The notes under the pieces were generated by a model. It saw only the letters and a list, made by a program, of their open reading frames with translations, was not told the DNA's origin and did not search any database. From the NCBI GenBank assembly GCA_963659365.1, contig CAVKTI010000033.1, positions 1 to 25,835 on the forward strand: a DNA stretch of 25,835 bases. Direction: 5' to 3'. This stretch comes from W0P28-013 sp963659365. GTDB taxonomy: Bacteria > Bacteroidota > Bacteroidia > Bacteroidales > Paludibacteraceae. Below, one piece after another: positions 1 through 8,034 of this stretch. The stretch's first letter is position 1, and each line of letters opens with the position of its first letter. Both the position numbers and the translations under genes were made by a program.

Positions 1-67
1 GGTGTGGAAAAATTCAATTTTTCTCTAGGGCGTCGTTTTTTTTTTTGTATTGCATTTGTTTTGGCGC

Positions 68-121
68 ACGCTCTATCCTCCCTGTTCCAGTACCCTCCAC
101 AGTGAGGATAGAGTGTTTTTT
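68..121 (+). terminator. Hairpin followed by T run, probable terminator
   Basis: The arms CTCTATCCTC (71-80) and GAGGATAGAG (104-113) pair perfectly. The stem extends outward by about three pairs, one of them G-T, and inward after one mismatch by CTGT/ACAG (82-85 with 99-102). A run of T follows from 115. This suits an intrinsic terminator for a plus-strand gene lying before the window. The loop is larger than usual, so another structured element is possible. Confidence 0.5.
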
Positions 122-239
122 AGTACTATAAAATTGCGTTTCTAAATGGAAACTATAACGAAAAATGGCGCACTTCGCCGCCTCGAAAAAAGTTATCAAC
201 AACTCGGCGCGCACTGCGGAGCAGGAATCTGCACTTAGA

Positions 240-273
240 TTTACCAATAAATCGCTAAAAATTTGTAAATTTG
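240..273 (+). promoter_or_regulatory. Possible Bacteroidota promoter for the acetyltransferase gene
   Basis: TAAATTTG at 266-273 matches the -7 consensus TAnnTTTG. A weak TTTA at 240-243 could stand in for the -33 TTTG. The box lies about 93 bases before the proposed ATG. In AT-rich DNA such a match can occur by chance. Confidence 0.25.
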
Positions 274-365
274 TCGGTCTAATTGAACATAAAATTTGTT
301 GTCTTTTGTATATCGCACAAAATAGGGTGTATTGACAGTGTTTTTTAGAATTAAAATGTTGAAAA

Positions 366-835
366 ATGCGAGTGAGGATATTTGATTTTTTGTGGAGAAA
401 AATGTTGTATTCGTGTACGCGTTGCTCTGGTCGTAGACTACGCATTGCGGCTCTGCGAATGCTTGGTTTCTGTGTTGGAGAGAATGTTTACATTGGTCCG
501 TATTTGACATTGGCGGTGGGAATTTTGGACAAAAATATGATTTTGGATATTGGAGATAGAGTAAGTTTAGGTCCTAATGTTACCTTGCTGCTCGCTTCTC
601 ATCCGAATAACAGTCGTTTGAAAGGAATACTAAAATCCCCCCCCCTCGTAAAATTGTTATTGAAGATGATGCGTGGTTGGGCGCAAATTGTGTAATAATG
701 CCTGGTATAACGATTGGGAAGTGTAGTATTGTTGGAGCGGGCGCAGTCGTTACAAAAGATGTGCCGCCATATACTGTTGTGGCTGGTGTTCCAGCACGGC
801 CAATCAGAACAATTGATAAAGATGGAGTTGAATAA
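366..835 (+). pseudogene. Left-handed beta-helix acyl(acetyl)transferase, frameshifted at a C9 run
   Basis: This encodes a hexapeptide-repeat acetyltransferase of the kind that O-acetylates surface sugars, using acetyl-CoA in the cytoplasm. The first frame (366-695) gives the N-terminal helix and first beta-helix turns (GENVYIGPYLTL, GDRVSLGPNVTLL). It leaves frame at nine C (637-645) and stops at 693-695. The next frame continues the family C-terminus without a gap: IVIEDDAWLGANCVIMPG, then VGAGAVVTKDVPPYTVVAG and ARPIR, ending at TAA 833-835. Seven or ten C would restore one protein of about 155 or 156 residues, a normal family length. The cause may be phase variation, a fixed mutation or a homopolymer sequencing error. 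The gene is AT-richer than its neighbours, as is common for exchanged glycan genes. The acceptor sugar cannot be told. Confidence 0.8.
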
Positions 836-862
836 GTGCGTGATTCGTTTGCAAAATCTCAA

Positions 863-1936
863 ATGAACATTCTCATCGACATAGGACATCCAGCGCATGT
901 GCACATGTTTCGCTGTTTTGCTGCCGAAATGCAACAGCGCGGACATCGGGTGTTGTTTACCTGCCGCGATAAGGAGTTTGAAGTGAACCTGTTGAAGTCG
1001 TTTGGCTTCGATTTTGTCAATTTTGGCAAAAAATCTACATCGACTTTTGGCAAAGTGCTCGATTTGCTACGGTTCGATTGGAAAGAGTGGCGCGTCGCTC
1101 GCAAGTTCAAGCCAGATATTTTCCTCAGTCATGGCTCCATCACGGCATCGCATGTGGCGTGGTTGGTGCGCCGCCCGCACATTGCGTTCGAAGACACTTT
1201 CAATCTGGAACAGATTCGCCTTTACGAACCGTTTACAAGCGTTATTCTCACAGCGCAATACGACCACCCGCTTCATTCTCCGAAAGTGCTGCGCTATGCA
1301 GGTTACAACGAATTGCTCTATCTGCACCCAAATCGTTTCCGCCCCGATGCTTCGATTTTGTCAGAACTCGGATTGTGTAAAGACGAAAAGTTTACTATCG
1401 TGCGCTTTGTGTCGTGGAACGCCACGCACGACAGAGGACATCGTGGTTTGAGCATGGAAAACAAGCGTCGCGCGATTGCCGAGTTTTCAAAATATGGACG
1501 CGTTTTTATTTCGTCCGAAAAGCCTTTGCCAGCGGAGTTTGAACCGTATCGTTTCCCTGTGCCGCCCGAACGCATGCACAATGCTATGGCGTTTGCGTCG
1601 CTCATCTTTGGCGAGAGTGCCACTATGGTTTCCGAGGGCGTAATGCTTGGCGTCCCAGGCGTTTATATCGATAGCACAGGGCGGCTCTACACCAACGAAC
1701 TGGAGCAAAAATATGGTCTGTGTTTTAATTTTTCGGAGAACACAGACGACCAGCAGTTGGCCATTGACAAAGGCGTACAACTGTTGCAGCGCGAAAAGCG
1801 AACGCTACCGAACTATCGGAAAATGCTCGACGAACATATCGACCCGACTGCTTTTTTGTGCTGGTTTGTCGAAAATTACCCCGAAAGTGAGCGCACGATG
1901 CGCACCAATTCCGACTACCAATCTCGTTTCAAATGA
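863..1936 (+). CDS. DUF354 family protein, glycosyltransferase-B-like
   Basis: The protein has about 357 residues and opens with MNILIDIGHPAHVHMFRCFA, the hallmark start of DUF354. This family resembles UDP-GlcNAc 2-epimerase and GT-B glycosyltransferases and occurs in polysaccharide clusters. The second half has family-like stretches (FVSWNATHDRG, the FGESATMVSEGVMLGVPGVY nucleotide-binding-like region). A GTG at 836, directly after the preceding stop, would add nine residues. I prefer ATG 863 because family members start there. The last four bases overlap the next gene's start (ATGA), so the two are probably translationally coupled. The role, perhaps glycan assembly, is inferred from family and context; the substrate is unknown. 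Confidence 0.8.
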   Translation: MNILIDIGHPAHVHMFRCFAAEMQQRGHRVLFTCRDKEFEVNLLKSFGFDFVNFGKKSTSTFGKVLDLLRFDWKEWRVARKFKPDIFLSHGSITASHVAWLVRRPHIAFEDTFNLEQIRLYEPFTSVILTAQYDHPLHSPKVLRYAGYNELLYLHPNRFRPDASILSELGLCKDEKFTIVRFVSWNATHDRGHRGLSMENKRRAIAEFSKYGRVFISSEKPLPAEFEPYRFPVPPERMHNAMAFASLIFGESATMVSEGVMLGVPGVYIDSTGRLYTNELEQKYGLCFNFSENTDDQQLAIDKGVQLLQREKRTLPNYRKMLDEHIDPTAFLCWFVENYPESERTMRTNSDYQSRFK

Positions 1937-2730
1937 TGGACTTCACCCTCGACGCATACCGCTGCTTGTTGCTGACGCTGAAAAAATCGGGCTATGCGTT
2001 CGTAACTTTTGCCGATTATTGCGACGGCAAGGCGGATTTTTCTCACGAAAAATTCGTAATTTTGCGACACGATGTGGACGCAAAAGCCGTCAATGCGCTG
2101 CGTGTGGCGCAGATAGAGGTCGCTTTGGGCGTGCGGGCAAGTTACTATTTTCGCGTTGTGCCAGCCAGCAATCAACCCGATATTATTCGGCAAATAGCGG
2201 CTCTCGACCACGAAATTGGCTATCACTACGAGGATATGGCGCTCTGCCACGGCGATGCAGCGCATGCCCAAAAGCATTTTGCCGAGTGGCTGCACTATTT
2301 CCGCCAATTTTACCCTGTACGCACCATCTGCATGCACGGCGCACCACGCAGCAAGTTCGATGGACGAACGCTTTGGCAAACTTGCGACTACCGCACTTTC
2401 GGCATTGTGGGCGAACCCTATTTCGATGTCGATTTTGCCGATGTGTTCTACCTGACCGACACAGGGCGGCGGTGGGACGGCTACAAGGTAAGCCTGCGCG
2501 ACAAAATTCCGCTCTATCAGGACGAATGGACGCGCCGAAAACTTGTCTATCGCACCACGGCCGACATTACGGCTGCTGCCGAACGAGGCACACTGCCGCC
2601 GCACATCATGATGACAACGCACCCACAGCGATGGACCAATTCGCATGCCGCGTGGCTCAAAGAGTTGTGCTTGCAACGCGTCAAAAACTGCGTGAAACGC
2701 TTAATCGTTGTTTGTAAATCAAGAGAATGA
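1933..2730 (+). CDS. Polysaccharide deacetylase-like (NodB/CE4-type fold) protein
   Basis: About 265 residues. NodB-type landmarks appear in order: an Asp-rich motif ILRHDVDAKA near residue 43, HEIGYHYEDM near 93, a HGAPRS motif in the middle, and a final TTHPQRW near the C-terminus. The spacing suits CE4-like metal-dependent N- or O-deacetylases. Homologues in O-antigen and capsule clusters are often annotated only as polysaccharide deacetylase-like, so activity is not assured. The gene overlaps its upstream neighbour by four bases and its downstream neighbour by four (ATGA at both junctions), placing it in one operon with the DUF354 and sugar transferase genes. A second ATG at 1936 is an equally good start. 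There is no signal peptide, so a cytoplasmic role on a precursor is likely. Confidence 0.7.
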   Translation: MMDFTLDAYRCLLLTLKKSGYAFVTFADYCDGKADFSHEKFVILRHDVDAKAVNALRVAQIEVALGVRASYYFRVVPASNQPDIIRQIAALDHEIGYHYEDMALCHGDAAHAQKHFAEWLHYFRQFYPVRTICMHGAPRSKFDGRTLWQTCDYRTFGIVGEPYFDVDFADVFYLTDTGRRWDGYKVSLRDKIPLYQDEWTRRKLVYRTTADITAAAERGTLPPHIMMTTHPQRWTNSHAAWLKELCLQRVKNCVKRLIVVCKSRE

Positions 2731-4253
2731 AGAGAAAAGGACTGCTATATAAGCCGAAATGGAGTCTGTTGCTGCTCGATCTTTGCTACTTTTTGGTGGC
2801 GACATTTGCCTTTTATCTGCTGAAAGACTACTCCAAACGCTTTTTTCTAGCGCGCTACGGCGACATTTTTCTGATTGTCGGCTGCGTGTGGGGCGTTTTT
2901 GGCTATCTTTTCGGAAAATACCGCTCGTTGGCGCAGAGCCGTTACCGCCTGTCGGTGCTGCGGCTGGTGCTGACTTTGCTTTGTACGCTTGCAGTGGCGC
3001 TTGGGTTGGTCTATCTTGGTCGGCTCGAATTTTCGGTGTTGCAGACGGTTTCGTTAATCGGCACGGTATTTTTGCAAAATTTGCTGATAGTCGGTTTTGT
3101 GCATATCTTCTACTATGCTGCTTATATCGACGAACAACCGCGCGTGGAGGTGCAGCGCGAACCTGCGCAGGTGCTTGCGCCGCCCCAACAAATCGACGCT
3201 GCGGAGGTGGCGGAGAATATGCGCAATATCGCCACAATCACTTCGCCCGATGTGCAGGCCTACCTTTGCAGTAGGGTAGATGTGGCGAGTTCGAACACGC
3301 TCTTTCTCTCCACGACCAATCTGTTCAACTACACCGCATTGCCTGCCTATCGCTACGATGTGATCGTCAATTTGGAACGGCTGAACAACATTCGTGGCAT
3401 CAACAAAATGTTTGCGGCAGCCAACGCCAAACTGCCCGACGACGGTAGGGTAGTGTTCCTATTCGAATCGCGCGCCACACGCAAACAGCGGCTGCTCAAC
3501 AAGTGGCCGATGGGGCTTGGCTGGGTCTTCTATGGCTTCGATTTTGTGCTGAAACGCATTGTGCCGAAACTCTTTATGACCAATCGCCTCTACTACGACA
3601 TCACGCAGGGACGCAACCGTGTGTTGAGCAAAACCGAAGTGCTAGGTCGCCTCTACTATTGCGGATTTGCAGTCGTCGATCAGACCGAAATCGATGGTTT
3701 GACACTGGTGGTGGCGCAACGCACGCAGCAGCCACATGGGCAGATACGCAAACGCTACGGACCGCTCATCAAACTGCGGCGCATTGGCAAGAACGGACGC
3801 TATTTCTATGTGTACAAACTGCGCACAATGCACCCTTACGCCGAATACTTGCAGCAGTATATGTACGACCATCACCACCTGCGCGAAGGCGGAAAAATAG
3901 CCAACGACATTCGCATCTCGACCATGGGACACATCATGCGGCGGCTCTGGCTCGACGAACTGCCGATGTTCATCAACCTGTTTCGTGGCGAGATGAAACT
4001 GGTGGGCGTGCGACCGCTCAGCGAGCAGTATTTCAACCTCTATTCCAAAGAGTTGCAAGAAAAACGCACCAAATTCAAACCAGGCTTGCTGCCACCATTC
4101 TACGCCGATATGCCAAAAACACTCGACGAAATACAGGCCTCCGAAATGAAATACCTGACCCTCTGTGAACAATATGGCTGCTTCGTAACCGACAATCGCT
4201 ACTTCTGGAAAATTCTCTACAACATCGTCATAAAACGCGCCAGAAGTAATTGA
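2727..4253 (+). CDS. Membrane-bound sugar transferase (polyprenyl-phosphate phosphoglycosyltransferase type), atypical
   Basis: A 508-residue protein that probably loads the first sugar phosphate onto undecaprenyl phosphate for a surface polysaccharide. Four hydrophobic segments lie near residues 14-32, 46-63, 77-97 and 103-131. A soluble middle part (about 175-332) has the look of the C-terminal half of a class I methyltransferase but no glycine-rich SAM motif. The catalytic sugar-transferase core runs from about 343: RRIGKNGRYFYVYKLRTM, the LDELP motif (409-413, carrying the catalytic Asp-Glu dyad known in PglC) and GVRPLSEQY. The usual re-entrant hydrophobic helix before the core (KRxFD...LLLSP) is absent. 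I believe similar proteins exist elsewhere in Bacteroidota. It is the last gene of the operon and starts inside the previous stop. Confidence 0.8.
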   Translation: MKRKGLLYKPKWSLLLLDLCYFLVATFAFYLLKDYSKRFFLARYGDIFLIVGCVWGVFGYLFGKYRSLAQSRYRLSVLRLVLTLLCTLAVALGLVYLGRLEFSVLQTVSLIGTVFLQNLLIVGFVHIFYYAAYIDEQPRVEVQREPAQVLAPPQQIDAAEVAENMRNIATITSPDVQAYLCSRVDVASSNTLFLSTTNLFNYTALPAYRYDVIVNLERLNNIRGINKMFAAANAKLPDDGRVVFLFESRATRKQRLLNKWPMGLGWVFYGFDFVLKRIVPKLFMTNRLYYDITQGRNRVLSKTEVLGRLYYCGFAVVDQTEIDGLTLVVAQRTQQPHGQIRKRYGPLIKLRRIGKNGRYFYVYKLRTMHPYAEYLQQYMYDHHHLREGGKIANDIRISTMGHIMRRLWLDELPMFINLFRGEMKLVGVRPLSEQYFNLYSKELQEKRTKFKPGLLPPFYADMPKTLDEIQASEMKYLTLCEQYGCFVTDNRYFWKILYNIVIKRARSN

Positions 4254-4589
4254 GATTTCAAATTTCAAATTTCAAATTGTCAGTCGCAAGATATGAGTCG
4301 CAAGTAGCAAGACGAGTGTGAAAGTTTGAAAGTGTAAAAGTATGAAAGTAGGGACGCACCGAGTGCGTCCGAAACGATTCAACAAATCTCCAAATAACCA
4401 AATCCGCAAATCAACAGAAACTTAGAAACTAGAAACATAGAAACAGATAACGCTTCAACGATTAAACACTTCAACAGTTCAACAAAAACATAGAAACAGC
4501 GCACAGCGCGAGAAACTAGAAACATAGGAACAAATATCGCTTCAATGTTTCAACAGTTCAACAAAATTCACCCTCAAACTGAAAAAATT
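4254..4589. repeat. Intergenic repeat block between sugar transferase and mutS
   Basis: No gene is visible. After the stop come three 7-bp ATTTCAA units (4255-4275), AGTCGCAAG words (4282-4290, 4296-4304), TAGCAAG (4305-4311), GAAAGT-type words (about 4318-4349), the hairpin at 4352-4370, then G-poor words: CCAAATAACCAAATCC (4390-4405), several TAGAAAC/ATAGAAAC units (about 4425-4535) and TTCAAC units up to mutS. The same words recur in the other large gaps. No clear -7 promoter box was found for mutS. Confidence 0.75.
4352..4370. repeat. Hairpin GGACGCAC-cga-GTGCGTCC in repeat block
   Basis: A perfect 8-bp stem with a 3-nt loop, preceded by GAAAGTAG and lacking a T run. The related palindrome at 8015-8034 has the same GAAAGTAG flank on the minus strand. 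In both cases the element lies at the 3' end of a gene, in that gene's sense orientation. Confidence 0.7.
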
Positions 4590-7196
4590 ATGGTCCAGAA
4601 ACTGACACCGATGATGCAACAGTTCTTCGATATCAAGAACCAATATCCCGATGCGATCATCTTGTTTCGTTGTGGCGACTTCTACGAAACTTACGACAAA
4701 GACGCCGAGGTGGCCGCCGAAATTTTGGGCATCACACTCACCAAACGCTCCAACAAAGACGAAAACGCAACCGCGATGGCGGGCTTCCCGCACCACGCAC
4801 TCGATACCTATCTGCCAAAACTGGTGCGAGCGGGCTTGCGCGTGGCCATCTGCGACCAACTCGAAGACCCAAAACTGACGCGCAAACTGGTGAAGCGCGG
4901 TGTTACCGAATTGGTAACGCCCGGCGTTTCGACAAACGATAATGTGCTGAATGTCAAGGAGAACAACTTTTTGGCGGCGGTGCATCTGGTCAAACAGCAG
5001 GCGGGCGTTTCGTTTCTCGATATTTCGACGGGCGAATTTCTTGTGGGCGAGGGTTCGCTCGATTATGTCGAAAAACTGTTGAGCAGTTTCGCACCCAAGG
5101 AGGTGCTCTACGAATATGGTAAGCGGCGCGATTTTGAGGCGGCATTCGGCGCAAAATTCCACACACAAGAGCAGGACGACTGGGTCTTTACCAGCGAGGC
5201 GGCGCACGACCGACTGCAAAAACATTTCGAGGTGCAAAACCTCAAAGGCTTCGGCGTGGACGACCTGCGGCTGGGCGTGGTGGCGGCTGGCGCAGTGCTT
5301 TACTATTTGGACGCCACGCACCATCAGCAGATTAGCCACATCACACACCTGTCGCGCATCGAAACCGACCGTTTTGTTTGGCTCGACAAGTTCACGGTGC
5401 GCAATTTGGAACTCTTCGGCTCGGCCAACGAGGGCGCACGCACGCTCTGTTCCGTCATCGACCGCACGCTCACACCGATGGGCGGCCGTATGATGCGCCG
5501 CTGGATTGCTTTTCCGCTGAAAGATGTGAAGCCCATCGAAGACCGCTTGAGCGTGGTGTCGCACTTTTTCAAATATCCCAAAACACGCCACGCCATCGCC
5601 GATTTGCTGGCGACCATTGGCGATTTGGAACGCATTCTGTCGAAAGTGGCGGTGGGGCGCATCACACCGCGCGAAATGGGGCAGTTGCGCTACGCTTTGG
5701 AGGCCATCGCACCTATCAAAAAGATTTGCACCGAAGCCAAAAATCCGATGCTGCAACGCTTTGGCGAACAACTCAACGCCTGCACGCTCATTCGCGAACG
5801 CATTGCCAAAGAACTCACCGACAATCCGCCGTTGATGATGAACAAAGGCAATGTGATAGCCGCTGGGGTCAATTCCGAACTCGACGAACTGCGCAATATC
5901 GCCTTTTCGGGCAAGGATTATCTGCTGAAATTGCAGCGGCGCGAAGCCGAACGAACCGATATTCCAAGTCTGAAAGTGGGCTACAACAATGTGTTTGGCT
6001 ACTACATCGAAGTGCGAAATACCTACAAAAATCGCGTGCCGTCCGACTGGATTCGCAAGCAGACGCTCGCCGAAGCCGAACGCTATATTACGCAAGAATT
6101 AAAATCCTACGAAGAGAAAATTCTCGGTGCCGAAGAGCGTATTGCGACAATCGAAGCGAGGCTCTTCGCAGAGTTGGTGCTGGCCGTGGCCGACTATATT
6201 CCGCCTATTCAAATCGATTGCAACATTGTGGCGCAACTCGACTGTCTGCTCTCGTTTGCGCAGGTGTCGGAGGAGTATAAATACCAATGTCCAGTGGTGA
6301 ACGACGGCGATGCTATCGACATCAAACAGGGGCGGCATCCCGTTATCGAGCGGCAGATGCCTGTGGGCGAAGCCTATGTCCCCAACGATGTCTATCTCGA
6401 TAGCGACACGCAGCAAATCATCATCATTACAGGACCGAATATGGCGGGTAAATCGGCACTGTTGCGTCAAACGGCACTCATCGTTCTGATGGCGCAGATT
6501 GGCTGTTTTGTGCCCGCCGACAGTGCCACCATTGGCGTTGTTGATAAAATTTTTACGCGTGTGGGTGCCAGCGACAATATCTCGCTCGGCGAATCCACTT
6601 TTATGGTCGAAATGAGCGAGGCGGCCAGCATTTTGAACAATCTTTCGCATCGCAGTCTTGTGCTTTTCGACGAACTTGGGCGCGGCACCAGCACCTACGA
6701 CGGCATTTCGATAGCGTGGGCCATTGTCGAATACATACACGAACGCGCCAACGGCCGTGCAAAAACGCTTTTTGCCACGCACTATCACGAACTGAACGAG
6801 ATGGAACGCTCCTATCCGCGCATCAAAAACTACAATGTGTCGGTGAAAGAGATGGACAAAAGGGTGATTTTTATGCGCAAACTTGTGCGCGGTGGCAGCG
6901 AACACAGTTTTGGTATTCATGTGGCGAAACTGGCGGGCATGCCAAAGTCGGTGGTGGCGCGCGCTGGCGAAATTCTGACCCAACTCGAGCAGGACAACCG
7001 CCAATCGGTGGCTGTGGGCAAAAATCTGGACGGTGCGCCCGTGCGCGAAGGGCTGCAACTCTCGTTTTTCCAACTCGACGACCCAGTGCTGGTGCAGGTG
7101 CGCGACGAGATAAAAAACGCCGACATCGACCGCCTCACGCCCATCGAAGCCCTAAACAAACTCAACGAAATCAAGCGCATTATCACAGGGAAATAG
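4590..7196 (+). CDS. mutS: DNA mismatch repair protein MutS
   Basis: An 868-residue MutS that recognises base mismatches and small loops and starts repair with MutL. The N-terminal mismatch-binding domain has the Phe-x-Glu motif (GDFYE, F31-E33). The core and lever domains follow. The C-terminal ABC ATPase has the Walker A motif GPNMAGKS (615-622), the signature region SLGESTFMVEMSEA, Walker B LVLFDELGRGTS (Asp694-Glu695) and the ATHYHEL switch. The C-terminal part retains a LTPIEALNKLNEIK helix. ATG 4590 is chosen because LTPMMQQFFDIK begins immediately after it as in relatives; an in-frame ATG at 4545 would read through repeat DNA. The gene stands alone on the plus strand and converges with efp. 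Confidence 0.97.
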   Translation: MVQKLTPMMQQFFDIKNQYPDAIILFRCGDFYETYDKDAEVAAEILGITLTKRSNKDENATAMAGFPHHALDTYLPKLVRAGLRVAICDQLEDPKLTRKLVKRGVTELVTPGVSTNDNVLNVKENNFLAAVHLVKQQAGVSFLDISTGEFLVGEGSLDYVEKLLSSFAPKEVLYEYGKRRDFEAAFGAKFHTQEQDDWVFTSEAAHDRLQKHFEVQNLKGFGVDDLRLGVVAAGAVLYYLDATHHQQISHITHLSRIETDRFVWLDKFTVRNLELFGSANEGARTLCSVIDRTLTPMGGRMMRRWIAFPLKDVKPIEDRLSVVSHFFKYPKTRHAIADLLATIGDLERILSKVAVGRITPREMGQLRYALEAIAPIKKICTEAKNPMLQRFGEQLNACTLIRERIAKELTDNPPLMMNKGNVIAAGVNSELDELRNIAFSGKDYLLKLQRREAERTDIPSLKVGYNNVFGYYIEVRNTYKNRVPSDWIRKQTLAEAERYITQELKSYEEKILGAEERIATIEARLFAELVLAVADYIPPIQIDCNIVAQLDCLLSFAQVSEEYKYQCPVVNDGDAIDIKQGRHPVIERQMPVGEAYVPNDVYLDSDTQQIIIITGPNMAGKSALLRQTALIVLMAQIGCFVPADSATIGVVDKIFTRVGASDNISLGESTFMVEMSEAASILNNLSHRSLVLFDELGRGTSTYDGISIAWAIVEYIHERANGRAKTLFATHYHELNEMERSYPRIKNYNVSVKEMDKRVIFMRKLVRGGSEHSFGIHVAKLAGMPKSVVARAGEILTQLEQDNRQSVAVGKNLDGAPVREGLQLSFFQLDDPVLVQVRDEIKNADIDRLTPIEALNKLNEIKRIITGK

Positions 7197-7200
7197 GCAC

Positions 7201-7230
7201 AAAAAAAGAGCCGCCACACTGTGACGACTC
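7201..7230 (-). terminator. Intrinsic terminator of efp
   Basis: On the minus strand a 10-bp stem GAGTCGTCAC/GTGGCGGCTC (two G-T pairs) with loop AGT (7208-7230) is followed by seven T (7207-7201). It lies 25 bases after the efp stop. The convergent mutS gene ends at 7196, so it is placed to end efp transcripts. Confidence 0.8.
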
Positions 7231-7254
7231 CACGGTGTCGAAAACTTTAACCGT

Positions 7255-7818
7255 TTATTTGGCGCGTTCGATGTACGAACCGTCGCGTGTGTCGATGCGC
7301 ACTTTTTCGCCTGTGTTGATAAAGAGCGGCACGCGCACCTGCGCCCCCGTTTCGAGTGTGGCGGGTTTCAGCGTGTTGGTGGCGGTGTTGCCAGCCATAC
7401 CCGGCTCGGTGTAGGTTACCTCCAAATCGACTTTCACAGGCAGTTCGGCGTAGAGAATGGTGTCGGTCGACGAGTCGTAAACCACATCGACAATCATGCC
7501 GTCTTTCAGAAAATCGACGCCTTCAATCTGGTCGTGGGCGATGGAGGCCTGTTCGTAAGTCTCCTGATCCATAAACACATAGTCGTCGCCCTCTTTGTAG
7601 AGATATTGGTACTGGCGGCGTTCGACGCGCACATCTTCGAGGCGCTCGCCGATGTTGAAACGGCGTTCAAGCACATTGCCCGAAACGACATCTTTCAGTG
7701 TGGTGCGCATGATGGTGTTGCCTTTACCCGGCTTCACATGCAGAAAATCGATGCAGAAATAGAGTTTGCCATCCATGCGGATGCAAGTTCCTTTTTTGAT
7801 GTCTTGTGAGAGAATCAT
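7255..7818 (-). CDS. efp: Translation elongation factor P
   Basis: A 187-residue EF-P, which binds between the ribosomal P and E sites and relieves stalling at polyproline stretches. The three beta-barrel domains are visible. Domain I has the loop HVKPGKGNT with Lys32, equivalent to the position modified in other bacteria. VERRQYQYLY and VTYTEPGMAGNTATN mark domains I/II, and the C-terminus RVPLFINTGEKVRIDTRDGSYIER is typical of domain III. No modification enzyme (EpmA, EpmB or EarP) is in the window. I start at ATG 7818 (MILSQDIKKGT); a longer open frame to 7926 would cross the promoter and repeat DNA. Confidence 0.97.
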   Translation of the reverse strand: MILSQDIKKGTCIRMDGKLYFCIDFLHVKPGKGNTIMRTTLKDVVSGNVLERRFNIGERLEDVRVERRQYQYLYKEGDDYVFMDQETYEQASIAHDQIEGVDFLKDGMIVDVVYDSSTDTILYAELPVKVDLEVTYTEPGMAGNTATNTLKPATLETGAQVRVPLFINTGEKVRIDTRDGSYIERAK

Positions 7819-7858
7819 AAATGTTTTTGAGTTATGGTTTTCAATGTTTTTTGGCGTG

Positions 7859-7866
7859 CAAAGGTA
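7859..7866 (-). promoter_or_regulatory. Bacteroidota -7 box of efp
   Basis: TACCTTTG followed by CA on the minus strand is an exact TAnnTTTG match, 40 bases before the efp ATG. I see no good TTTG at -33; A/T runs occupy that position. Confidence 0.65.
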
Positions 7867-7900
7867 AAAATTTTTTTTGATTTGCAGAATACTTTCGGCT

Positions 7901-8034
7901 GAAATTTGCGGAAACGCAAATTTCAAATTTCAGAATTTCAGAATTTCAAGTCGGGCGGTGAGCCTGTCGAACCGCAAATCTTCAAATAAAAAATGTCTTT
8001 ATTCTTTATTCATCGGACGTGGCATGCCGCGTCC
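7901..8034. repeat. Repeat block between efp and the GH57 gene
   Basis: It begins with a perfect hairpin, GAAATTTGCG / CGCAAATTTC around a GAAA loop (7901-7924). ATTTCAA and ATTTCAG units follow (to about 7950), then a CGGTGAGCCTGTCGAACCG word (7955-7973), a TCTTCAAAT word, GTCTTTATTCTTTATTC and the palindrome GGACGTGGCATGCCGCGTCC (8015-8034). The last part lies inside the GH57 reading frame. The CGGTGAGC...GAACCG word resembles repeats I have seen in several bacterial genomes. Confidence 0.7.

Larger units (their letters stand above)
1..365. other. AT-rich non-coding gap before the acetyltransferase gene
   Basis: I find no convincing gene here. Stops are frequent, and the longer open frames on the minus strand have unnatural composition. 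The stretch is AT-rich like the following gene and unlike the rest of the window. It holds a strong hairpin at 68-113 and one possible promoter near 240-273. It is probably the spacer between two polysaccharide genes, with the previous gene ending before the window. Confidence 0.6.

Noticed and set aside
14..510. Two minus-strand open frames in the AT-rich left end
   Set aside because: They overlap the terminator-like hairpin and the acetyltransferase start, and their sequences are low-complexity without family resemblance.
4545..4589. Upstream in-frame ATG extending MutS by 15 residues
   Set aside because: The extension is translated from TTCAAC repeat DNA and is absent from the normal MutS start.
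4542..6095. A 517-codon open frame on the minus strand within mutS
   Set aside because: It is antisense to unmistakable MutS coding sequence, is rich in His, Phe and Gln as expected from reversed codons, and matches no family I know.
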